A stretch of DNA of 64,000 bases from JAGMES01 sp023128035. Its GTDB lineage: Bacteria; Bacillota; Halanaerobiia; DY22613. Shown here in pieces: positions 1-9,724 of this stretch; the stretch's first letter is position 1, and each line of letters starts with the position of its first letter. The notes below the pieces were generated by a model. The model did not search any database and was not told the origin of the DNA. It saw only the letters and a program-made list of their open reading frames with translations. Location: contig DAOVRZ010000008.1 in the NCBI GenBank assembly GCA_030627905.1, positions 1-64,000 on the forward strand, written 5' to 3'. A program made the translations under genes and the position numbers.

Positions 1-135
1 CTAATACTGGTTTCAAAGATATCCCCCCCTAATCACAGAAATTATTGGGGATATTTCAAAAAGTCAAGTGTTTTTGTGAAATTCAACAAAGTTTTTTGAA
101 CTTGAATTTCCAATTTTACTTCGTAAATAAAAAAT

Positions 136-160
136 ACCTCCTGCAAAAAGCGGGAGGATA
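136..160. terminator. Short GC-rich hairpin upstream of the first gene
   Basis: CCTCCtGC and GCgGGAGG form a stem around an AAAAA loop. On the minus strand the stem is followed by a T-run, so it would end leftward transcription; no leftward gene is visible to its right. The rest of bases 1-243 holds another weak stem (about 21-57, TATCCCC/GGGGATA) and the leader of the gene at 244. I see no coding sequence there. Confidence 0.4.
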
Positions 161-243
161 AAAACAAAAGTAATTTTGTAAAGTGTTGAAAAAACACACT
201 CGGTTTATTCCGAGAGACTATTAAACTATAAGGAGGAGATGAT

Positions 244-681
244 ATGCTTAAAATAGGTACACCCGTACCAGATTTTACTGCGATAAGTACGAGAGGAATG
301 GTTTGTTTGAAGGATTACATTAGAAGTCAAAATGTTATTGTCTATTTTTCTCCAAAAGAATTTTCTACCCAATCGATTGCCTACTTAAGGGAAGTGCAAA
401 ATTTTTTAGAAGAATTTAAGCGGATGGATACTGTTGTTTTAGGGGTAAATCAAGAACAAATCGAAAATCTTAGGAAGTTAGCGGAAAGGGAATGTTATAA
501 TTTTCCACTTGTATCTGACCCAGAATTTAGGTTTGGAAAAATATTTGATGTTAATTTAGCTGAAACTGAAGAGAATATTCCGACTATGTTTCTCATAGAT
601 ATGGATGGTGTAGTTTATTATGCAAAAGAGGGGAACATAGATATAAAGTATTTGCTGCGTAAGATTGAACAGGCTTCGTAA
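244..681 (+). CDS. Peroxiredoxin-fold protein lacking the peroxidatic cysteine
   Basis: A 145-residue protein of the AhpC/TSA (Bcp-like) thioredoxin fold. It opens with the family pattern G-x-P-x-P-D-F and has the beta strand NVIVYFSPKEFS where peroxiredoxins read YFYPKDFTPGCT. In that alignment the active-site Thr and peroxidatic Cys become Ser41 and Ser44. The conserved Arg before the FLID-DG strand is also absent (NIPTMFLIDMDG). Only Cys20 and Cys84 remain, neither in a catalytic position. Length is close to a normal Bcp. A strong RBS (AAGGAGGAGAT) precedes the ATG. Thiol peroxidase activity is therefore unlikely; a redox-sensing, scaffolding or pseudoenzyme role is possible but not shown. 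Confidence 0.75.
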   Translation: MLKIGTPVPDFTAISTRGMVCLKDYIRSQNVIVYFSPKEFSTQSIAYLREVQNFLEEFKRMDTVVLGVNQEQIENLRKLAERECYNFPLVSDPEFRFGKIFDVNLAETEENIPTMFLIDMDGVVYYAKEGNIDIKYLLRKIEQAS

Positions 682-783
682 GAAGGAAATATTTCTTGCT
701 ATTAATAGAAGGACTTTTTTCGCTACAGCACGAAATTATGATATATGTATGAATACTTGTTAGTGTCACCATATGCTATCGTG

Positions 784-837
784 AGTCAATGGGGTGGCTG
801 GCCCTGATATTATCAGGGCTTTTTCAATGACTCGCAT
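784..837 (+). terminator. Two-tier hairpin with T-run between the peroxiredoxin-like and macroglobulin genes
   Basis: An inner stem GCCCTGAT/ATCAGGGC followed by TTTTT is a classic intrinsic terminator. It is enclosed by an outer stem, GTGAGTCA pairing with TGACTCGC (one G-U), so the terminator sits inside a longer-range helix with an unpaired GGGGTGGCTG segment. The surrounding gap (682-999) contains no gene. The nested arrangement could be an attenuator, but it matches no riboswitch that I recognise. Confidence 0.55.
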
Positions 838-999
838 ACAGAAAGGAAGTGAAAACTTGTTAGATTTAAATTAATATTATAACTATGTTATTACTTTTTA
901 AGTTTAACGCTTCAAAAATTAGAGGCAGCACTTATAGATAAGATCTTTAAGAAAGATGAGGGAGGAAATTGGTCGAAAAATTGACAGGAGGGTTGTATT

Positions 1000-3900
1000 G
1001 TGAACTTAAAGGCAATAGTGAAAAGTAAGCAGTTTATTATTGGTTTAGTTCTTGGATTGTGTATTGCTGTGATTGCAGTAAGTTTGACAGGTTGGTTTCT
1101 TACAAGAAACAAAAGTCAAATAACGACTGCTTTTGGACAGGTCAAGAAAGGAGAAGAGTCAAAGGCGCAAGGAGAGGTTTCCTTACTCAGGGTTACTCCA
1201 AGCGGTGATGTGAATTTAAGTTCTGATCTAATAATTTCTTTTTCAGCACCAATGATTGCTGAAGAAGAAGTAGGTAAGGAAGATTTAAGAGATTTGATTC
1301 AGTTTAAACCTAAAATTGATGGTAGTTATAAGTGGTTAAATCAAATGACATTGATTTTTACACCTTCAAAAAATCTGAAACCATCTACTACTTATAAAGG
1401 TACTTATAATCGTGATTATGTTCCTGAAGGAGCAAAACTAGTTGGAAAATCATTGGAGTTTAGAACAGTGGAACGCCAAAAAGTACAGTTTTTAGGATTA
1501 AATGTACTAGGTGAGATGAGTTTAAAACCAACTTTAGAATTTACCTTCTCTAATGATATGAACTATCTAATTGGTGAAATTTCTGAGGAAGAATTGATTC
1601 ATTTTAAACCATCTGTTAGTGGTCGATATTATTGGTCTTCTCCATCTAAACTTGCTCTTGTAATAGAAGAAGCATTACATTCTGAAACTACATATAGAGC
1701 AGAATTAAATACTGACATTTTTAATCAAGATGAGTATTCTCTGACAGGAAAGACATACGATGAATTTAAAACTTCAGGGCCAAAAGAAGCAAATATCGTG
1801 CGAATGGAGCCTAAAGGTGAAGTAGATCCTAAAGAAAATTTAACTTTCACTTTCTCAAAAGATGTGGCTAATAAAAGTCAGATTGGTGTTAATTATAAAA
1901 ATGAGATGATTCAAGTGGAACCTGCTATTTCAGGGAGCTACCGCTGGATCAATTCTCGCCAACTTCGCTTTTTACCAGAGGTACCTTTTCAACCTGCTAG
2001 CCATTATAAGGTAACGATCTTACCTGAGATATTAGCAGGCGATGCATTTTACTTAAATGAGCCAGAGGTTTTTGAGTTTGATACTAGTCAATTTAAAGTT
2101 GTTTCAAGTAAAATTAGCTTTTCAAATATTTCTGAGACATACAGTGAGTTAAACGCCCGGCTGAATTTTAACTATCCTGTAAAACCAGAAGAGTTGGTAA
2201 ACTACTTGCGTTTATATCTCATAAAAGATGGCAAAGAATCTTTGCTTTCATATAAAATAAAGCCTTATCGAACCAGTGATAGTTTTGAGGTTTTGGTTTA
2301 CAATATTAAGAGAACTGAGAATAAACGGGAAGTTAGATTAAAAATATTGTCAGGCCTTATTTGTGATAATGGCACTGAAGGTCTTCAAGAGGAATATAAT
2401 ACTACCGTTCAATTATCTGCACTTGACCCAATAAAAGTTTGGAATGTTGATTCAAATGCAGATTACTCAACAGGAACTATAGAGATTGAGTTTTCGCGGG
2501 CAGTTGAGGCAGAATCTGTGGAATCTTTTATCGAGATTTCACCGGAGGTTTCTTATAGGGTAAAGGTTTTTAGAGATGTAGTCCGATTAAAGAGTGAAGA
2601 TTTCAAACCTGGTGAAAGTTATAATTTAACTATTAAAGCAGGATTGCCTTCCGAAAATGCAGCACCTCTGCAACAAGATTATACTCGGAAGATATATATT
2701 CCAGATTTAAGTCCATTAATCCGTTTTAATTCAACAGGTTATTATCTTTCTAATCAAGGGAATTTGAATCTAGGGTTAGAAACAGTCAATTTAGATAAGG
2801 TTGATTTGAAAATTTATAAGATTTATGCTAACAATCTTGTTCATTTCTTCTCAGAATATAGAGATGAACCATCTAATTATTCAATGTCTAATATTGGTAA
2901 GATGGTGAAGGAGTTTACATTAGAATTAAATAATCAGAAAAACGAAATTTTAAAAACCTCCATATCTTTGGAAGAATATTTAGGAGATCAAAGAAAAGGA
3001 ATTTATCAAGTTTTTGCCAGAGACCGGGATAGCTATTGGCGAAATGCTTCAAAAGTCGTGATTGCTACTGATATTGGTATTGTAACTAAAAAGGCTAAAG
3101 ATGAGATGGTTGTTTGGGTCAACTCTTTAAGTACTTTAGATCCATTATTTAGAGCAAAGGTTTCTATCTTGAGTTATAATAATCAGATTTTAGCTTCTGA
3201 TGAAACTAATTTGCAGGGTGTAGTTCGATTTGAAGAAATGGACCAACTTATGGAAGAATTTTCTCCATATATTGTTTTGGTTGAGTATGATGATGATTTT
3301 TCATTCTTGAGATTGGATGATGGAAAAATAGATATGACAGATTTTGATATCAGTGGACGATCTTTCTTGAGTGAAGGTTATGAAGCATATCTTTATGCTG
3401 ATCGTGGTGTATATCGTTCAGGTGATAAAGCAAATATCACAGCATTAATCCGTGGAACTAAAGTTTCAGTACCAGAGGAATTCCCTGTTCGTTTGCAGGT
3501 GACAGATCCAACTGGAAAAATATTTAATGAATTTGTGAATAGTACCGCTAGTATGGGAGCAGCAGAATTTGAGATTCTTCTCCCTGATTATGCGAAGACG
3601 GGAAAATATAACGCCAAGTTATATGTAGCGGACTCAGTAATTGGTTCTACCTCGTTTAGTGTAGAGGAATTTATGCCTGAACGAATCAAGGTAGAGGTGA
3701 TGACTGATCAATCTAGCTATAACGAAGGCGAAGAAGCAGAAATTAATGTAAAAGGTATTAATCTATTTGGTCCTCCTGCAGTAGGTAGAAAAGTAGAGTT
3801 ATCCATTAAGTTAGATACTATACCTTTTAGCACTCCACAATTTGCGTCTTATTCTTTCGGAGATTCAGGGGTAAATTGGAAGGCTATAACTGAAGATTTA

Positions 3901-6900
3901 GGTTTGAATCAATTAGATGAGAATGGGGAATATACTTACCTTTATCGTTTCCCTGATAATCTAAAACCAGGTAATATGATGAAAGCCGTCTTCTCTGCAA
4001 CAGTAAGAGAGGATGGTGGCCGTGCTGTTAATGCCTATAAAGTTATTAATTTTCATCCATATGATAGTTATATCGGAATGAAACGGATGGGTGAATATTA
4101 TGGTAAGGTAAATGAAAAATATCCTATCCAATTTGTTGAAGTTGATGAAGAAGGTAATCTTGTTAATAGCTCAGAATTAGAAATCAAGATTTATCGAATC
4201 ATCTGGCACTCACTATGGTGGCATGATGAGAATGGAAACTGGCATTATGAATCAGAGGAAGAAGAAGAAGAGGTACATCGTGAGACTATAGAGCCCGGAA
4301 TTGGGGAGAGAATCTTTACTTTTACTCCTAGAGATTATGGAAAATATAAGGTTGTGATCTCTAATACTGAAAATGGTTCTAGAAGTAGCTTAAATTTCTA
4401 TGCAACAGGTTGGGGTTACTCTCCGTGGGCTATGTCAAATTCAAATAAAATTGAATTAGATTTAGATCAAGAGAGTTATCGTCCTGGTGATTTGGCACAG
4501 ATACAAGTTAAGGCTCCTTTCTCTGGCAAGGCTTTGGTGACAGTTGAACGAGATAAGTTGTATGATGTGCAGGTTGTTGAGTTTAAGAATAATACAGGAC
4601 TTGTCGCAGTGAATGTAAGAGAAGATTGGAAACCAAATGTATATGTTTCTGTTCAATTAATCCGTTCTATTGAATCTTTAGAAGAGCATGCGCCTGTTCG
4701 GGCATTTGGTACAATTGCTTTGCCAATTGATTGCTCTAAAAATGAGTTAGAAGTAAATATTACGGCTGAAAAAGAGATGAGACCTAATCAAAAAACAGAA
4801 GTTGAAATTCAAGTTTTAGATGCTAGTGAAGAGGCATATGTAACATTGGCTGCAGTGGATGAAGGGATTTTGCAGTTGACTAACTTTGTAACTCCAGACC
4901 CATTTAATTTCTTCTTTGGTAAGGTACGATTAGATGTAGAAAGTTATGATTTATATAATTTGTTGCTTCCAGAAGTGGAGAAAACAGAAATCTCTAGCTC
5001 TCCTGGTGGTGATGCAGATATGTATGCTGAATCAATGCGTAAAGAAAATTTAAACCCTGTTAGTGTCAATCGTGTTAAACCAGTTAGTCTTTGGTCAGGG
5101 ATTGTTAAATTAGATGAGGAAGGTAAGACTAAGATAACATTGGATTTACCTCAATTTAATGGAACTCTCCGACTGATGGCGGTAGCTTTTGATGGTTCTC
5201 GTTTCGGAAATGAAAGAACGAAAGTAATTGTTCGCGATCCGATTGTTCTCACACCGACTTATCCGAGATTTGTAGCGGGAACTGATAAGTTCCAGATTCC
5301 AGTTGGAGTCTATAACGGAACAGGAGAAGATGGTGAGTTTAGTGTAAAATTGAATGCTGACGGGCCAGTAGATATCTTAAACGAAACCGAGAAAAAAGTA
5401 ATACTCGATGCCGGGCAGGAGAAGATGATTTATTTTGATCTTCAAGCTCAAAATGCAGTCGGAAAGGTAGTCTTTAATTTAGAGGTTAAAGGCAATGGCA
5501 AGAGTTCTAAGATTGAGACAGAACTTGCTGTAAGACCTGCAGTACCATTGGTTCATGAGTTTTTGGCTGGAACGATTACTCAGGATGAACCAACTAAAAT
5601 TAAGCTATCAACAGAGTGGGTACCGGGGACTGAAAAGTATTCATTAATCTTATCACCATTCCCTGCAGTGAAATTTAGTGGAAGTTTGAATTATTTATTA
5701 AAGTATCCATATGGTTGTGCTGAACAAACTACATCAAAACTTTTCCCATTACTCTATTTTGATAAATTAGCTGAGAAAGCTGAACCTGAGTTATTTGAGA
5801 ATGGAAGTGTTGATTACTATATCAATGAAGGAATTCAAAAACTCCAGAGTATGCAATTAGAAGCAGGAGATTTCTCCTACTGGCCTGGAGATTACTATTC
5901 TTATCGTTGGTCATCGCTTTATGTTTCCCACTTTTTAGTGGAAGCTAGAAAGGCTGATTACGAAGTAGCAAACCATGTTTATGATAAGATGCTAGGTTAT
6001 GTTCGTTCAATAGCAAGGGAATCAGCTTATGATCAATATGAGTTACAAAATAAAGTCTATGCTTTATATATTCTGGCTTTAGCAGGTCAACCAAATGTTA
6101 GTGATATGGCTTATGTTAAGAACCATAAGTTAGATGAAATTTATCAGGATTCAAGAGCAATGTTAGCAGCAGCGTACTATTATGCTGGTGAAAGAGCTGA
6201 GGTTAAGAACTTGCTCCCATATAGTTTTATGAAATCGGATGTACCTAGAGAGACTGGCAGTAACTTTAACTCTTCAGTTCGTACTGATGCGATTATTCTA
6301 TCGGTGCTTGCTGATATAGATCCAACACATCCTAGCATACCTGTTTTGGTTCAAAGACTTAGCGAAAACGCAGAAACAGGTTATTGGGGTACTACTCAGG
6401 AAAATGCTTTTGCATTTATGGCGATAGGAAAAATGTTGAATCTAAAAAGCCAGGATAAATACACTGGAAGTGTGTTATTGAATGGAGAAGAATTAGCGAC
6501 GTTTGATAATGAGGAAGATTTGATTTTAAAAGATGATTATCTAGCTGATGGTGAGATCACTATAAACTTAAATGGAGTGGGTGAAAATTACTACTTTACT
6601 CAAGTTAGTGGTGTGCCATTATCAACTGAGGTAGATGAATATGATTCAGGTATTGAAGTAAAGCGTGAATATCTAGATAAGAATGGTGAACCATTGGATT
6701 TAAATGCTGTCAAGCAAGGAGAATTAGTAGTTGCCAAGATAACTGTCAACCCTATGAGAGATGAATTAAATAACATGGTTATTGTTGATATGTTACCAGC
6801 AGGCTTGGAGATAGAAAATCCAAGATTGGGTAGCCACACTAGTATTGACTGGATCTATGATGAATATTTTCCTGTTGAGTATATGGATATTCGGGATGAT

Positions 6901-7071
6901 CGATTATTACTCTTTACTAGTTTGTATTATCAAGATACCTATACATTCTACTATACTTTGAGGGCTGTGACAGTTGGAGAATTTATTCTTCCACCGATCA
7001 AAGCTGAGTGTATGTATGAACCAGAGATTTCTAGTATCTCATCTAGTGGTAAAATTAATATTGTGAAGTGA
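1000..7071 (+). CDS. Bacterial alpha-2-macroglobulin, membrane-anchored, with thioester
   Basis: A 2,023-residue protein with an N-terminal signal anchor (hydrophobic about residues 12-33), then at least three Ig-like repeats (about 60-360) with the recurring pattern F-xx-SGxYxW, and a long macroglobulin region starting with the VYRSGDK segment near residue 805. The thioester motif GCAEQ is intact (Cys1573-Gln1576), followed by the alpha-helical thioester domain. Proteins of this family trap proteases that cleave their bait region and bind them covalently through the thioester; in Gram-negative bacteria they act in the periplasm alongside PBP1C. It is longer than E. coli YfhM (about 1,650 residues). 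The GTG start follows an AGGAGGG RBS. The pbpC-like gene follows after 270 bp. Function by family is secure; the proteases it meets are unknown. Confidence 0.92.
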   Translation: MNLKAIVKSKQFIIGLVLGLCIAVIAVSLTGWFLTRNKSQITTAFGQVKKGEESKAQGEVSLLRVTPSGDVNLSSDLIISFSAPMIAEEEVGKEDLRDLIQFKPKIDGSYKWLNQMTLIFTPSKNLKPSTTYKGTYNRDYVPEGAKLVGKSLEFRTVERQKVQFLGLNVLGEMSLKPTLEFTFSNDMNYLIGEISEEELIHFKPSVSGRYYWSSPSKLALVIEEALHSETTYRAELNTDIFNQDEYSLTGKTYDEFKTSGPKEANIVRMEPKGEVDPKENLTFTFSKDVANKSQIGVNYKNEMIQVEPAISGSYRWINSRQLRFLPEVPFQPASHYKVTILPEILAGDAFYLNEPEVFEFDTSQFKVVSSKISFSNISETYSELNARLNFNYPVKPEELVNYLRLYLIKDGKESLLSYKIKPYRTSDSFEVLVYNIKRTENKREVRLKILSGLICDNGTEGLQEEYNTTVQLSALDPIKVWNVDSNADYSTGTIEIEFSRAVEAESVESFIEISPEVSYRVKVFRDVVRLKSEDFKPGESYNLTIKAGLPSENAAPLQQDYTRKIYIPDLSPLIRFNSTGYYLSNQGNLNLGLETVNLDKVDLKIYKIYANNLVHFFSEYRDEPSNYSMSNIGKMVKEFTLELNNQKNEILKTSISLEEYLGDQRKGIYQVFARDRDSYWRNASKVVIATDIGIVTKKAKDEMVVWVNSLSTLDPLFRAKVSILSYNNQILASDETNLQGVVRFEEMDQLMEEFSPYIVLVEYDDDFSFLRLDDGKIDMTDFDISGRSFLSEGYEAYLYADRGVYRSGDKANITALIRGTKVSVPEEFPVRLQVTDPTGKIFNEFVNSTASMGAAEFEILLPDYAKTGKYNAKLYVADSVIGSTSFSVEEFMPERIKVEVMTDQSSYNEGEEAEINVKGINLFGPPAVGRKVELSIKLDTIPFSTPQFASYSFGDSGVNWKAITEDLGLNQLDENGEYTYLYRFPDNLKPGNMMKAVFSATVREDGGRAVNAYKVINFHPYDSYIGMKRMGEYYGKVNEKYPIQFVEVDEEGNLVNSSELEIKIYRIIWHSLWWHDENGNWHYESEEEEEEVHRETIEPGIGERIFTFTPRDYGKYKVVISNTENGSRSSLNFYATGWGYSPWAMSNSNKIELDLDQESYRPGDLAQIQVKAPFSGKALVTVERDKLYDVQVVEFKNNTGLVAVNVREDWKPNVYVSVQLIRSIESLEEHAPVRAFGTIALPIDCSKNELEVNITAEKEMRPNQKTEVEIQVLDASEEAYVTLAAVDEGILQLTNFVTPDPFNFFFGKVRLDVESYDLYNLLLPEVEKTEISSSPGGDADMYAESMRKENLNPVSVNRVKPVSLWSGIVKLDEEGKTKITLDLPQFNGTLRLMAVAFDGSRFGNERTKVIVRDPIVLTPTYPRFVAGTDKFQIPVGVYNGTGEDGEFSVKLNADGPVDILNETEKKVILDAGQEKMIYFDLQAQNAVGKVVFNLEVKGNGKSSKIETELAVRPAVPLVHEFLAGTITQDEPTKIKLSTEWVPGTEKYSLILSPFPAVKFSGSLNYLLKYPYGCAEQTTSKLFPLLYFDKLAEKAEPELFENGSVDYYINEGIQKLQSMQLEAGDFSYWPGDYYSYRWSSLYVSHFLVEARKADYEVANHVYDKMLGYVRSIARESAYDQYELQNKVYALYILALAGQPNVSDMAYVKNHKLDEIYQDSRAMLAAAYYYAGERAEVKNLLPYSFMKSDVPRETGSNFNSSVRTDAIILSVLADIDPTHPSIPVLVQRLSENAETGYWGTTQENAFAFMAIGKMLNLKSQDKYTGSVLLNGEELATFDNEEDLILKDDYLADGEITINLNGVGENYYFTQVSGVPLSTEVDEYDSGIEVKREYLDKNGEPLDLNAVKQGELVVAKITVNPMRDELNNMVIVDMLPAGLEIENPRLGSHTSIDWIYDEYFPVEYMDIRDDRLLLFTSLYYQDTYTFYYTLRAVTVGEFILPPIKAECMYEPEISSISSSGKINIVK

Positions 7072-7100
7072 ACTCGTCCAGCTAAAGCTGAACATCGGGG

Positions 7101-7166
7101 CTTCAGTAGGGGATTCTACCCCCACTGAAGATTAAAAACAATTCCCACCACTTATAGAAGTGGGGG
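7101..7166. repeat. Double palindrome resembling an IS200/IS605-type end or TnpB guide-RNA scaffold
   Basis: Two adjacent hairpins. The first is CTTCAGT-a-GGGG-attcta-CCCC-c-ACTGAAG (7101-7130), fully paired but for one mismatch. The second is CCCACCACTT-atag-AAGTGGGGG (7144-7166). Two strong hairpins ending in a GTGGGGG-type stem resemble the right ends of IS200/IS605 elements, but no transposase or tnpB is present, so this would be a non-autonomous remnant. Parts of the pattern (TTCAG-AGGGGA, then TATAG-GTGGGGGT) recur near 43,541-43,580, and the first part again at 53,190. Confidence 0.45.
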
Positions 7167-7190
7167 TCTTAACTCAAAAGATAAACTTAT

Positions 7191-7226
7191 AAAAGGGATT
7201 GGGATGAATTTATTCCAATCCCTTTT
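7191..7226 (+). terminator. Rho-independent terminator
   Basis: AAAAGGGATTGG and CCAATCCCTTTT form a perfect 12-bp stem with a 12-base loop. It ends transcription from the macroglobulin gene before the separate pbpC leader. A T-rich run follows at about 7,240. Confidence 0.75.
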
Positions 7227-7340
7227 AATATGATGTGTTGTTTTTTTATTAAGTAAATTTGACCTGATGACACAAATATTATAAACTAATATTGTGAACT
7301 AATATTTCTTTAATAACATTCTCAGAAGGGAGTTAGAGGT

Positions 7341-9659
7341 TTGAATTTTCTTAAAAAATATAAATTCTTAACGTTATCTATCGGCCTAATTATATTTCTT
7401 TTTATTATTCTGCAGATTATGATAATATCAATACCCTTACCTGCTCATAGTTTAGAAAAACCGAGTTCAACATTGGTCTTTGCTGAAAATGGAGAACTTT
7501 TACGGGCGTTTACGTCTTCTGATGAGATGTGGCGTATTAGGACATCTCTTGATCAAATTTCTCCTGAGCTGGCCCGCTTTCTTGTTGCTTACGAAGATCG
7601 TTGGTTTTACAAACATCCTGGGATCAATCCTTTTGCTATTGTTAGGGCAACAATTCAGAATATAAAGAATGGTTATGTTGTTTCTGGGGGTTCTACGATA
7701 ACTATGCAGATAGCTAGAATGATGGAACCAAAGGAACGTAATCTGAAGAACAAAATTATTGAAACATTTCGGGCTTTACAGTTAGAACATTATTACACCA
7801 AAGATCAACTTCTTGAGATTTATTTTAATATTGCACCTTATGGTGGTAATATTGAAGGGGTAGCAGCAGCGGCATGGCTTTATTTTGGAAAAGAGCCTAC
7901 TCAATTAAGTTATGGGGAGGCAGCTCTTTTGGCAGCTTTACCTAATTCGCCAACAATGCTTCGACCAGATTTGAACCCTGAGGCTGCGCGGAGAGCTAGG
8001 GATAAAGTGCTGGCCCGAATGGTGCAATTTGCAGAACTGGATGAAAAGAGTTATCAAGAGGCCTTAAAAGAACCAGTTCCAACGGAACGAGAGAGATTGC
8101 CATTTATTGCTCCACATTTAAGTAGAATGCTTCATTCAGAGAATCAAGATCAATCTAGAATTTTTTCAACCGTGAATTTTTCCATTCAGTATTTAGCAGA
8201 AAAATTGATGGATGATCATTTAAAAAAATTAGAAATAGATAAGATTACAAACGGAGCAGTGGTGATTATTGATAATCGAACTCATGAGGTTAAAGCTATG
8301 GTTGGTTCACGGTATTTCTTTGATGAAGTGAATTTTGGTCAGGTAAATGGAGCTATGGCTCCTCGTTCCCCAGGCTCTGCCCTTAAGCCATTTCTTTATG
8401 CTCTTGGTTTAATGGAGGGAATAATTTCACCCAACTCTTATTTAGAAGATGTTCCCATTGACTATGCTGGATATGCTCCTGAAAATTATAATCGTCAATT
8501 TAACGGCATTGTTTCCGCTAAAGAAGCTCTAGAGCGATCATTAAATGTTCCTGCTGTTAACTTAAGTGCAAAATTAATTAAAGACGAAAGCTTGTATGAT
8601 CTTCTCAAAAAAGCTGAAATGAGTACGATTCGTGATATAGATGATTATGGATTATCCTTAGTTTTAGGTGGATGTGAAGTGACTTTATTTGAGTTGACTT
8701 CTTTATATTCTTCTTTTGCAAATGGTGGCAAATTGTATAAACCTAAGTTTAATTTAAATCTAGAGGATTCACAACCGATTGAGATATTTGAACCTGGCAC
8801 TTCATTTATCATATCAGAAATTTTAGCAAATGTTCGGCGCCCTGATCTCCCTGCTGCTTGGCAGTTTACAACTTTGCCTAAAGTTTCTTGGAAGACTGGA
8901 ACTTCTTATGGTCATCGTGATGCCTGGAGTATAGGTTACAATCCCCATTATACTATTGGAGTCTGGATGGGGAATTTTAATGGAGAAGGTTCATCTGCAT
9001 TGGTCGGGGCCAATGCTGCAGCGCCGTTACTTTTCGATCTTTTTACTGAATTGAGCCGTGGTGAGCAAATTCAATGGTTTGAAAAACCAGAGACAGTTAA
9101 AGTTAGAAAAGTATGTGCTATCAGTGGGCAGTTACCAAATGAATATTGTGATGCCTTCGTTTCTGAATATTTTTTGGAAGATCATTCACCAATTCAACTA
9201 TGTGAATTTCATAAATCTGTTTTGATAGATGAAGAGAGTGGAAAACGATTGTCATCTGGATATACAGGGAAAGACAATGTAAAAGAAAAGATCTATATTC
9301 AATGGCCTTCACGGGTGGCAACATGGAAGGTACAGAATGGATATCAAATTTATCAATTACCTGAGTTAATCTCAGATTATCAAAAACAGGTTGTTGGTGA
9401 GCCACCTGTGATTCTGTCTCCTATAGAAGAAAAAATTTATTCCTTACGAGAAGGAATACCCTTAGAATATCAAAAGATTGCTTTCTCGGCATCTGTTTCA
9501 AATGAAGTTCAGAAGATATATTGGTTTGTTGATGGAAAGATGGTGGGTAGTGTAAAAGCTGCTGAGAAGTTTTTCTACTTGCCTGAAAGAGGTAAGCATA
9601 AAGTTATCTGTCAGGATGATCTGGGAAGAATGGCAGAGATAAAGTTAACGATAGAATAG
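7341..9659 (+). CDS. pbpC: Penicillin-binding protein 1C (bifunctional transglycosylase/transpeptidase)
   Basis: A 772-residue class A PBP of the 1C type. One N-terminal transmembrane helix (about 8-30) is followed by a GT51 glycosyltransferase domain with EDRWFYKHPG and GGSTITMQ (about residues 85-125). The transpeptidase domain has SALK (Ser346-Lys349), the SxN motif region SLN, and KTGTS near residue 518. A C-terminal BiPBP_C-like beta domain occupies about 675-772. The family polymerises and cross-links peptidoglycan outside the membrane. Pairing with a macroglobulin gene just upstream matches the yfhM-pbpC arrangement of Gram-negatives, where the two are thought to repair damaged walls and trap the attacking protease. 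The TTG start follows the RBS GAAGGGAG. Confidence 0.93.
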   Translation: MNFLKKYKFLTLSIGLIIFLFIILQIMIISIPLPAHSLEKPSSTLVFAENGELLRAFTSSDEMWRIRTSLDQISPELARFLVAYEDRWFYKHPGINPFAIVRATIQNIKNGYVVSGGSTITMQIARMMEPKERNLKNKIIETFRALQLEHYYTKDQLLEIYFNIAPYGGNIEGVAAAAWLYFGKEPTQLSYGEAALLAALPNSPTMLRPDLNPEAARRARDKVLARMVQFAELDEKSYQEALKEPVPTERERLPFIAPHLSRMLHSENQDQSRIFSTVNFSIQYLAEKLMDDHLKKLEIDKITNGAVVIIDNRTHEVKAMVGSRYFFDEVNFGQVNGAMAPRSPGSALKPFLYALGLMEGIISPNSYLEDVPIDYAGYAPENYNRQFNGIVSAKEALERSLNVPAVNLSAKLIKDESLYDLLKKAEMSTIRDIDDYGLSLVLGGCEVTLFELTSLYSSFANGGKLYKPKFNLNLEDSQPIEIFEPGTSFIISEILANVRRPDLPAAWQFTTLPKVSWKTGTSYGHRDAWSIGYNPHYTIGVWMGNFNGEGSSALVGANAAAPLLFDLFTELSRGEQIQWFEKPETVKVRKVCAISGQLPNEYCDAFVSEYFLEDHSPIQLCEFHKSVLIDEESGKRLSSGYTGKDNVKEKIYIQWPSRVATWKVQNGYQIYQLPELISDYQKQVVGEPPVILSPIEEKIYSLREGIPLEYQKIAFSASVSNEVQKIYWFVDGKMVGSVKAAEKFFYLPERGKHKVICQDDLGRMAEIKLTIE

Positions 9660-9665
9660 AGATAT

Positions 9666-9703
9666 AATAATTCCGCTGGATTATATGATTCAGCGGAATT
9701 ATT
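9666..9703. terminator. Bidirectional terminator between convergent genes
   Basis: A perfect 13-bp stem, AATAATTCCGCTG with CAGCGGAATTATT, lies between the stop codons of pbpC (plus) and the HD-domain gene (minus). T-rich flanks on both sides suit termination in both directions. Confidence 0.85.
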
Positions 9704-9724
9704 TGTTTTGAGTATCATATTGTT

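Noticed and set aside
784..837. Possible riboswitch between the first two genes
   Set aside because: The nested stems do not match conserved cores of fluoride, c-di-GMP, preQ1 or other riboswitches I know; treated as a terminator with an outer helix.
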